From Anoplopoma fimbria (Eukaryota > Chordata > Actinopteri > Perciformes > Anoplopomatidae), in assembly GCF_027596085.1 (NCBI RefSeq), contig NC_072460.1:10092231-10156230 (forward strand): a stretch of 64,000 nt of DNA. Direction: 5' to 3'. The position numbers and the translations under genes were made by a program. Positions 1 through 10,624 of this stretch are shown here, piece after piece. Positions within the stretch are counted from its first letter, which is position 1; every line of letters starts with the position of its first letter. Below the pieces are notes generated by a model, which had not been told where the DNA came from, made no database searches, and saw nothing but the letters and a program-made list of their open reading frames with translations.

Positions 1-1319
1 GCCTGCAGATTCTAAGATGGCTGAATTAGAATGATGAAGTGATGAAGTGCTGTAATAGTGACACATTTGTCTCCTCCCTTCTACCCAGTACGTATATATA
101 TATGTGCATAAGCTACGTGAACACACAGGTTTGGTTGTCACCCAGTCTGTCCTTCCCGATGAGCCGTTGGGTCGCATCGCCTGCTAAAGAATCTCACAGT
201 CTGTCTCTGTTTCCTCTTCTCGTCCAGGGTGACAAAGTTACACCAGGCACCAGTGAAATGGTGCCAAATCTCTGGCTTTGGCCGGTGAATTTGCCATCTG
301 TGTTTGGCAAATATCAGGCCAATATTCCATCGAAATCTTATTCTGTTGGGCCGATCCAGATAGCTGTTTAAAGGGGCTGGAGATGGCGAGTAGGAAAGTT
401 AATGTCAAGCCACGTGTTCAGCTAGCCTGTTGTATTTACAGAGCTTACATTTGTAAAAGTGGTATCAGACTTAGATATTGAAAACAGACACTAACTGACT
501 ATTATTTCACATAAAAAAATGATTACTAAATACAATGTAGTGTTTCCAACCGTGCTTTTCTCCTTGTAATGTGTGATTAAATTCAAGACCTTTGGGGCTT
601 CGAACACCTCTCGCTACGCCACTGACCTACATTGAGACAAAGTAGTATATAGTGTTAGTTTCTCAGTCAAAGGAGAACACAGTATTGGGCCTAAAAGGCA
701 GAGGAGCTGGCAGCGCTGCAGGGGCGTTCTGTATATGGATATGGGCAGCATGTAAATAATCGTATCAGCTAGCAAGGCAGCTTCCAAATTCATGACTTAA
801 TACCACCAGCCTTGGAGCCGGCTGCCTCTGCCTGGTCCTGTAAGACGGCCAACTTTCAGTCTTTGCTGTGTGGTGGTGACTGCAGCAATGTCCACAAGTA
901 GTATCCAAAAGAGGAGTTCACTTTCCACTAGAAGATGGTGGATTCCAAAATCTCACCAACACATTCAAAATATTTCCAGCTTAATATGACTTTGGGGATG
1001 TAATGGTAGCTATAAACAATTATGCGTTGCTTTCTAATGTGGCAAGTATAGAAGACAAGCAAGGTGTTGGCTGATTGGTTCCATGAGGGTTAGAAGCAGA
1101 GTGGATATGTGTAAGTTCTCTCTATAGTGGGTCACCATTGTATTGTGTGCTCTGAAGAACTTACTATGTATGAGGTTCAGGTCTGTTTTTTCTCATTTGT
1201 ATACCCACAGGCTGCCAAACAAATTCATTGCTATCAAATTTGGATACTTGTTTAATGACGGCAATCTTGTTCCCACCCCCTCCTTCCTCACCCCTCCCCA
1301 CCACCTCTCCAACTTCCAG
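1..1319 (+). other. rimkla intron sequence (5' side)
   Basis: No coding exon is recognisable before the acceptor at 1318-1319. About the first 60 residues of the expected RIMK-like protein are missing from the window, so this stretch is read as intron. The small ORFs here match nothing I know and have no conserved motif. Whether a non-coding exon is hidden here cannot be told from sequence alone. Confidence 0.6.
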
Positions 1320-3395
1320 GTCTGCGAGTCGAGCAGGAATTGGTGACATCTTATCCGCAGGTGGTGGTGGTGCGGGTGCCCACGCCCTGGGTGCAGTCGG
1401 ATAGTGACATCACCGTGCTGCGTCACCTGGAGAAGATGGGCTGCCGGCTGATCAACCGTCCTCATGCCATACTCAACTGTGTCAACAAGTTCTGGACCTT
1501 TCAGGAGCTGGCCGGCCATGGTGTGCCTCTACCTGACACCTTCTCATACGGTAAATCAATACTTGAAGTCTTGCAGTGTTGGTGTGTTGATGGTAGCAGC
1601 ACTGTGTTGTTGTAACTAAGGCGTCTGGAGCGGTGTGCTTCTTCAGGACTGTTATCAGCAAGTTGTTGAAAAGTGTGATGCAACTGGCTTTACTACCACA
1701 AGTAGTGCCCACTGCATTGTACCTTTTATGAAGGACTCTTGGGGTCCAGTGAAGTCAACATAATTGCAGACGGTAATTCCCTCAGCCGAGTGCCTGAAGA
1801 AGTTTAACACACAAATGCACAATTGAATAAAGACAGAAACCCTGGCTCTTTAATAGAGGTCTCCGTCACTGCACCTGCTAGACAATCTGTTATAAGCAGT
1901 CCCAAAGATCTAGTGGACCTTGCTTCAAAGCCTTAATTATTTCATACATCAGTCATCAATTCTAATGAAATTGTGTCCTACATGATTTTGTTTAAAAATA
2001 TATATATATATATGGACAGCCCTTGATGCTTTCGTCAATGATATGACTTTATTTTCATCAGATTAAGTGATATCGGGTTCATACAAGCTATACATTACTA
2101 TATATTATATTATTATAAATGTAAATATTGTCTGCAAGTATGTATTACAAATTATAGGGGTATATAACTGCATTACCTACAATGAAATGACTATTAGCAC
2201 AAACTCCAGCACTGCTGTGGCGAGTACGTTGTATTTGGACATTTCAATCACATTAGTTGCATCACAGGCTTCAGTCCATGTGTCTGTAAAACAGATTAAT
2301 AAGCCATTGGTCAGACAACCATAACTCTACTGGAATTACTACAATTACAACAGAGAAAGAATCCCATTTACATACCTGGTCAAAAATCTTCATAGCTGTG
2401 CACTAAGACACATGTATTTGAAGTTACTACCCTTGATAAAGTCAAGCTATGTGGGGATGCGGCCCTCACAACACAAGCCAGACTGCTGTTTTTATTGGTT
2501 GTAGTTTGCTAACAAAATCGAGGCAGACAGCCAACATCACGCATTTCTTTCTGTTTTCCCAAAAAAATCAGCAGCGGTGTGGTGTTTGTGAGAGCAGACA
2601 GAGAAGGATACAGACAGGGGGAAAAAAACAGGAGGGGGTGTTTGGCCTACATTCCATCCGTCTCTCTGCACAGTAGGCCGGGCGATGCATGCTGAGCGGC
2701 TGGAGAGCTTATGTAACACCCCCTCAGTGCCCCACCCCATGCCCCCCCTCATGATTTTTCAAAATAAAAGATGCCATTGCCTCACTCCTGCTCTCCACCT
2801 CAGCAGCTTATGACGTGGTCGTAACCCACATTGGCTGCCCACTCTTTCCTTCTCTGCTCCCTCTGTTCTTTCTCCCCTCTCACTGAAAACACATGTGAAT
2901 ATTGGAAAAAAAATCTGTTCCCTTGACCGAATGCCAGATATGACCGGACAGACAAACAAAGAGAGAGAGCGAGAGACAGGATAGTGGAGATGGAGAGAAA
3001 AAGAAGAATTATTAACACATCAATTATTCAATATTTTTGTACACATCTTCAATCACTTCTCAAGCCGAAGCAGAGGAAGCTGAAGCACATCTGTTGCTAC
3101 AAGCTGCCACTCTGAGTCAAAGTCGGATATGGTCAGCTGCTTCACATTAATGCATCCCTCAGTGACTGCTCTGTTCCAATCTCATGAATCAAGCAAGCAG
3201 CAAAATAAGTACGACGAGCTAAGGAAAACACTCCTACAGCCTCGCTGTTTTGAGTCACTTCTGTTGCCATAGCGACATTGCTACATCCCCCCCCCCCCAC
3301 CCTGCTGAGTCCGCCGTAATGTGTGAACCATGCTATCAAAACAAGGACAACATTTTTAAAATATATTTTGACACCACTGTGTGGGTGCATGTTTC

Positions 3396-3426
<31 letters not shown>

Positions 3427-6295
3427 CTGCTGCGTGTCTGTGTGCATGGCATATCCCAGGAGGGCATGACAACTTCCGTAAGATGATTGACGAGGCAGAG
3501 CCGCTGGGCTACCCTGTGGTGGTGAAGAATGCACGCGGCCACAGAGGTAAGACCGTCAGTCTATTTTAATCCTGTCACCGGCTCTATTCACCACACCACA
3601 CCTTAAAAGAAAATCGGTGCCCTGCAGGCCCCTAACGGCAGCTCAGTCCACCCTCACATGAAATTCATTGACAGAGTGTTAACTGATTAGAACTCGGGTG
3701 CCGCAAAAAAGTGACATAACAGAGGCTTGCGACGCTTACAGGATGGCTGCTAGGTCAATCGCTTTTGTTTCTAGTAAATTGACCCCTGGTTTCCTTATTT
3801 TGCATGAATTCACAGGGGGCTTGTGTGGGAAGTTTGAGCCTTGCCATTAATGTCAGTGATGAGCCCCAGCGTCTGCTGACCCATTAGGATTTTCCCATTC
3901 ATAGTAATTGACACGTGAATGGCTCTCCAGGGAACAACAATGCACCATGGCTGCCGTCACGACACATTGTTAGGGAAAGCAGCAGTTGGTCAACCACTAA
4001 CTTGACCCTTTTTTTATGGAGTTCTGCATCTCAAAAGTTGCTTTTGTCCCCTCTGTGTTTAACCATTGTCATTGGCTTAAGTCCAGCTTGCCTTCCTTCT
4101 CTTGAGCCAATGTTAAGGCCTGTAAACAATTTTAAAGGGCTGTTTCAAAATCATTTGTGCTGTTAGGCCAATACCAGATCCCAAATGTCTTGTGCTTTTC
4201 CTGGCCAGTTGTTGGGATGTGAAACATTGTAGTTCAAAACATACTGAATGCCTTTGTGTGCACAATCTCAGAATCAATGCTTTAGTATCACCGGTACAAA
4301 GTAGTCATGTGTCTCACTGAGTCACAGGACCATGATTCCGCGCTTGTCTTGTTTTTGTAAAGTGTGCCTGGCGCTGTCCATCCTCACGTCTTCACGATGT
4401 TACCAGGGGATTGCCTTGTCAACTTGTTTGTAATTGTCACCTACACACAATGTACACTCACATAGCCAGCGCACGATCTTCCCTGGTGCTGCTGGATCAG
4501 GGCTTGACAACCAGGAGACGGAGCCGAGCGAAGCTAATTAAAACAGGCGTTTTCTATCCTCTGTGAGAAGCAATTCTGAGGCTGCTAAGAGGAGCGTCCC
4601 ATTTATTATATGCGACAAGGGAACTGGCATTAGACTTGGTCAGCAGAAGCAGCTTCTTGTCAGCAAGACTTTGAGGAAGTTACCCATCCCTGAACTAACA
4701 TTGCGCAAATGTCAGACCCTCCAAGCGTCTTATTTTCATTTTCATATTAAACCCCTCTACTTTATCAACACAGCCTGAAAGCTAGCTCATCTTTCCTCTG
4801 TTCCTTAATCCTATCTCTCCTCTATTCCCCAAGGCAAGGCTGTTTTCCTGGCACGGGACAAACACCACCTGACGGACCTGTGCCACTTAATCCGCCACGA
4901 TACCCCCTACTTGTTTCAAGAGTACGTCAAGGAGTCGCATGGCCGTGACGTCCGGGTTGTCCTTGTGGGCGGACGTGTCATCGGCTCGATGCTACGCTGC
5001 TCCACTGACGGTCGCATGCAGAGCAACTGCTCCCTGGGTAGGCAAACGCCGGAGAGCCAATGATGACACACTGAATTTACTAAACTATTGAGAACTGACA
5101 CACACACATTACATGACTGAATTTGCCCCCCACTTCCTCTCATTTACCACCAAAGTTAACAACAATGCCAGCACTGTCAAACTGGAAGGGTCCAATCTTG
5201 CAAAGACAGTTTAAATGTAATGTTATGGTTATGAATTTGATTTACCTATTATTTAGACCTTATGGGATCTGTTTTGTTTTTTTAAGACATACTAAAGTGA
5301 AAGACAGGCATTTTTTCTTATTATTTGTGTATATGAGGACAATATTTAAAGATCATATCATCTTTCTCAATAATTGATCAAGTACAATGCTCCAACTGCT
5401 TTAAACCAGTTTTGGGAGATAGTGCCAAATCAAAAAGCTTGTCCTGAATCTGCCCTGGAGAAATCAAGTGACACAGTATTCCAGCTGATGAGACGGATTT
5501 ATCAGCGACCAGGCATGGGCAGGTTGGTCCAGCTGATGCTGTAATGTGCTGTGGCATATTTAGGACACCAGCCATCAGATTATTCTGCATTTATGAAGCA
5601 GATCATGTTGACACTTGCACTGTTTGTAAGTTGATCTGATGTTTCTTATATACTTTACGTTTTAGGATTGCCTATGATTCATCGTAGATTATATATATTT
5701 TTTTACAATTTGGATGGTGAAGTGAGTGCTGCAAAGATTGCTGAGGTTATTAATCTGTTCCCTGTCTCTCTCCGGATCATTAGGTGGCGTTGGTATGATG
5801 TGCCCACTGAGCGAGCAGGGGAAGCAGCTGGCCATAGAGGTGTCTAACATCCTCGGCATGGATGTGTGTGGCATCGACCTGCTGCAGCTCAATGACGGCT
5901 CATTTGTGGTCTGCGAGGCCAATGCCAACGTGGGCTTCATCGCCTTCGACCAGGCCTGCGGCATGGATGTGGCAGGCATCGTTGCTGACTACGCCCTGTC
6001 GATGCTCCCGAGCCGCCTCACCCGTAAGATGTCCCTGCTGTCCGTCGTGTCGAGCACCAGCGAGACCAGCAGCGAGCCAGAGGTGTGCCCGGTGCCCTCC
6101 GGCGGGGGCTCGCTGCCCGAGGCCGTCTGCAACATGAGTGTGGGTTCCACTTCCAGCGAAAGCGACCCAGAGCTGGCCGAGCCCTCCCAGTCCTCACCCC
6201 GTCAGTCCACAGCCCCCACCCTCCCCGATCTTCCTGATCCAGCCTACAACTTCAACACTCTTCTCGCCAATGAAATCAAACTATTGACTGAGTAA
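1320..6295 (+). CDS. rimkla: N-acetylaspartylglutamate synthetase A-like (RimK-like ATP-grasp ligase), 5' partial
   Basis: Coding exons are 1320-1550, 3460-3546, 4834-5037 and 5784-6295 (stop TAA at 6293-6295); every junction is GT-AG and in phase, giving 344 residues. Family members ligate N-acetylaspartate and glutamate in the cytosol to make the neuropeptide NAAG. Exon 1 here reads [20 protein letters not shown] and [15 protein letters not shown]. Exon 3 holds [13 protein letters not shown] and the ATP-grasp stretch [20 protein letters not shown]. The last exon has the metal-binding core [17 protein letters not shown], then a Ser/Pro-rich tail ending [10 protein letters not shown]. The human protein is about 390 aa, so roughly 60 N-terminal residues lie upstream of the window. 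Downstream zmynd12 on the opposite strand matches the RIMKLA neighbourhood on human 1p34.2. Parts of the protein ([11 protein letters not shown] and the C-terminus) look more like RIMKLB, so A versus B rests largely on synteny. Confidence 0.88.
3394..3427. repeat. (GT)n microsatellite before a rimkla acceptor
   Basis: An almost uninterrupted GT dinucleotide run lies about 30 bases upstream of the acceptor at 3458-3459, inside the intron. Its length is likely to vary between individuals. Confidence 0.9.
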
Positions 6296-8790
6296 GATCC
6301 CAGCAGCTTCATGCACAAACACCACAAACGCACCACAAATACACCACAAGAACATATTCAAAAACACGCAGACACACACCTGTACGCATGCCAACAGACA
6401 TTCCTTTTAAAAACACATATCGATCCAAAAAACTATTAAAACAAAGAATGTTAAATGCAAAACAGGAGCAGAAAAAAGAAAAAAAAACACACATACAGAC
6501 ACAGCCATAGAAATACAAAACACGAGCCTTGTCCTACTAACTCCCGTCAAAAGAAACAAAGATCTGAGGCTGCTCCCCTGACTCTCCTCACTTTGCACCT
6601 CTACTCCAAAACTGCAAACCCCACTATCCAAACTTAGCTCACACGTAAGCAAGGTGGCGGCATAGTGGTGGGAAATAGTACATAAGATAACTGCCAAATT
6701 GGCATCTTCTAGTTTCTAATTGCAAAATAGTGAGGTTGAAGGTAAGTATGTTTTTTGGATGGGTGTTGGATTCCCATAAAGGCACCTGCCATATTTTTAT
6801 CCTTACTTTACCATATTATTTAACGGAGAATCTACGGTATGTTGTCATAACAAAAGGGGTTTTCTGCAGAGACAGTAGTAAGGTTTGGTGGATTGGAGGC
6901 AAAATGAAGTGTTTTTTTTTTTTTTCTAGTGATTAGCTCCTTGTGAAAGGAATACATCCTCCTTGCCAGGCACACTATACTGACAGTTCCAATGTAGCAA
7001 TGTAGTAGTCTTTTCAAGGACACAGAACAGTATGGGGACCATCCTGCAGCAACTGGAGATGCAGGATTTCATGTTACATTTACTGCTATTCATAATAATT
7101 GAAATGAGACTTGAATTCACTACGTATGTCATATGTTTTAAATCCAACTACAACAGAATGTTTACAACATGTTTTAACGTTCCTATAACTAAATTCCCAA
7201 TTTTGAATCGCTTATATTTACATTTTTTCACAGTAAATAAAGAGGCTGACGTACTGTCATAATTAATTCCCTTTCATGCTTAAATACGAATATAATCAAC
7301 CAAGATTACAAACCCATAGCACCAAAGAGTCATCCTCGGTGCTTACACGGTGTCCATTCACTGTGAATGAAGTGGGCAAATCTAAATGTCAGCAAAGCTA
7401 CACTAACCTGTGCAAGGTAGGAGAAATAACAAATAGCTTTTCTTCTTTGGAGTCACATCCCGGAATGTAAAAATGAACTGAGTGCCATGACTCGGATTTC
7501 TATTTTTAAATTCTGAGATAGCTTGTTTGATTAGCCTTACCAGCAGCAGCAGTCTGCTGCTTTTTAAAATTCATTCAATATCCAGCACTTTATGATTAAC
7601 AGATGAATTTTTCTTTTTGTCGATCAGATGACATATTTAGGAAACACAAGACAGAGTGTGAAAGCTGAGTCTACACATGAGAACAAAATATACCTCAAAA
7701 CAGTGACTTTTTACTGCCATGACGACACAGACATTCAAACATACAGTACATATCAGCCAGGATCCTTGTGGTTTTCAAATGGCCCCTGATATACCAGGTG
7801 TTCCTTCTCTTAATGTCCAGAAGCTTAAGTGGTAGTAGTGTGTTCTTTTTTTAAATGCCTTTTTGCTTTTTTTGTAAATATTTAGGTAGTGAATAAGTTT
7901 CAGTGCATACTAGTATCCAGCTGATGAAACTGGAATGGCTGACATAACTGCCAACATTGAAATTTTCTTAAGCTAATGAGGACAAACTTGTTCGTACAGA
8001 CCTGCGATACTGCAAAGGTTGAAACTGAAAATTGGTGCTAACATTTCTGGATTTGGTCAGATGTGTTTTCACAGTCATATGATTTGTAGATTTTACTTTT
8101 GTTGTTCACCTTATTTTTTTAAACAATGAAGTACCTAACCCACAACATCTGTTGGCATGATGTACAAATAAAAAAAATGGGAACTATATTTTTGCAGTCT
8201 CTTTGATTAGAATGTTACTTTTTTCTTTTCTTATTAAAGAAAGGGAAAAAAAATCCAGGGATTTCAGTGGCCAAAAGCTTATTGCTTATGGTTTTTGTTC
8301 CAGTTGATTTACCCCCTGTACACCTTCGTAGATAACTATCAACATAGAGGTAGGCTATTCTGGTGTAATTGTCATTCAGGAAGAATAATCATTTACAGCT
8401 CTGATCAAAAGCACAAACTCTTCAGTTCTACATAGTGACGTCCATGTTTTTAGACTCCTTACCCTTTCTGTTGAACACTACTCAGGGAAGCAGCCTGGAT
8501 CTCACCCCTGACCCCCGAAAGCACGACATATCCATTTAAGCATTAGACATGTCAAAAACATTACACATACCTACAGGCAGACAAAAAGACACACAAACAA
8601 TGGAAAAAAAGGTTGTGAACTACAGTATCAGACAATGTGGTGTATACCATGGTTTAACATTCACTTTTTTTCCTTGCTTGTTTTATATTGTTCCTTGTTT
8701 TCTTCCTAATTTATGGTATTTTTAAAGAAAAAAAAAGTGGTTTGTGTGCACTAATATTGTTTCAATAAAGTGAAACCGCTGTGAAAGCTT
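6296..8790 (+). other. rimkla: rimkla 3' UTR (probable)
   Basis: AT-rich sequence without conserved ORFs follows the stop codon. A canonical AATAAA at 8764-8769 is the first strong polyadenylation signal. Another, at about 10286, could give a longer transcript nearly touching the zmynd12 3' end. The UTR extent is inferred. Confidence 0.5.
8764..8769 (+). terminator. polyadenylation signal AATAAA, rimkla
   Basis: Canonical hexamer about 2.5 kb after the stop codon, in a T/A-rich context. It is inferred to end the main rimkla transcript. Confidence 0.45.
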
Positions 8791-10490
8791 GATTTTATTT
8801 TCCTTTTTTGTGGGCCAAATTTTTACTAACCGCCTGGAGTCTTAACAGGGGCCTGCTTGAGGGTGCCAAATCTGAACCGGAAACAGCAGGAAATGCAGCT
8901 TTCATTTTAAGTCTGCTGTCAAGTGATCACAGTGGCTCCACTGAGAAAATAACACCATTTACACTACTGTGACGTTGTTCGGAATCTACATAACGAAAGT
9001 ATCTGACAAACAAACTGTGAAAACCGCTTATGTCCACTCTCCTGACATGCAAGGGCTGGTGGCCTTGATCATCAACAAGTCCCATCCCAACACAGAAGCT
9101 TATATGAGCGATCTATCTCCAGATGTGGTTGTCCCCCTATTTTTTTGGAAGTATTTGTCTTTTTATCGATGCCTGTGTCATTCTACATTGTGTACGTAAA
9201 TGTAGATCAAAGACCACATATCCTTGACATTGACAAGCCAGCCATAGGAAAAGAGTGAAATGTTCATATCATTCTTTGCTGCCGTTATTGAAATCTGTAG
9301 TTTACACAGCATACATATGCACACAGAGCACATAGAGCCATTTCAGGTCCGTACTGTGCCCCAACAACTCTCACAATGCCTTTTCTTTGTCTGGTTTCCT
9401 CCGGGAGCAATGATGATCTGAGGATCATAGTTGAGTCATGATCCCAGTTCAGGTGGGTTTCTTTCTGCTTGGTATTTATACATCAGTGGCCATGATTAAG
9501 TGGACACAAGACATGGATGCGACTGAAAGAAACGGGTTCTGCATGCTAGGGACACAGGGAAGGAGGAAAAACGTGTGTAAATCATGAAATGATAGCCAGT
9601 GTGTGGTACCTGGGTGGCCTGGAACAAACATGTGGGAGCCTTTGTCCTGGTGACTTGTGTACAACACCACACGACAGAGCACAAGGTTACTATTTAATTC
9701 CAAACTGCTGCTAATGTATATTTGGCTGAAAATTAAAAAGGGAATATGCGGAAATCCCAGTGTTTCCACGTTTTGCTGCCTCTCGACACATAAAAATGAA
9801 TCAGAATGCCAAAAAACAAACATTTTGTTGTACAATTCAGTACTAGTGACACTAGTAGTGGGATTATTTTAAAAAGTGATTCTTTGTTTTGATATAATGA
9901 ATAAATGTTTCTGAATTGTATATAATATGAAGAATTTCACTGCAATCATCGGGTTCTTTTTATGTCAATGTGTTTTGAAACGAACCCTGAGGTTTGCTTA
10001 GGTTTACAATATACTTCGATGTGCAGAAGGAAAATGCAATGTTTTTGCCCTGTTGATGATATATAATCATTAGATTATATCTGCATAACAGATGAATTGA
10101 TGAGGTTTCTGGACTGCTAAGTACGAGGTAAGCAAAAACATTGCGCGAAAAATGGTTTCAGCAAATGTCCTAACCATTATTCTGTTCTGTATCATTCTGA
10201 CAGTGTTACAAAATGATCCCAAAATCATGTTATTCACAAATGTGCATAATGATGTAAATACATATCCTTCTTTTTTTTTAGATTCAAATAAAGATGAGTC
10301 ATGAATCAAAACCAATTCAAATGAGTCTCCTTCTCCTCCTTATATCTGAATTTCAATATGAAAATGTTTTTACTTGCTTATTAAAGATACATTACTGAGG
10401 ACCAATGTGATTTCATTTCCCCAAATGTTTTTTTCATTATCCGCTTACAATACCAATTCACAACATCTGGAATAACCCTAAATCACATCA
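8791..10490. other. intergenic gap between convergent rimkla and zmynd12
   Basis: AT-rich sequence between two converging genes. The ORFs here (for example 9476-9835 and 10070-10315) are uninterrupted by chance, are low in complexity and have no recognisable domain. Part may be an extended rimkla 3' UTR. Confidence 0.5.
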
Positions 10491-10505
10491 ACATTTCTGT
10501 ACTCT

Positions 10506-10511
10506 TTTATT
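10506..10511 (-). terminator. polyadenylation signal AATAAA, zmynd12
   Basis: TTTATT on the + strand is AATAAA on the - strand. It lies about 115 bases past the zmynd12 stop codon, a normal distance for a short 3' UTR. Confidence 0.5.
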
Positions 10512-10624
10512 CGTCTCTAATTCATTGATCTCTACATTTACATGGGTGAATCATTGTAGGGCTAAACAGATGTCCCGGTGAAGCAGATCTGTAAGCAGAG
10601 GGATTGGCAGGGCAGGTACGATGA

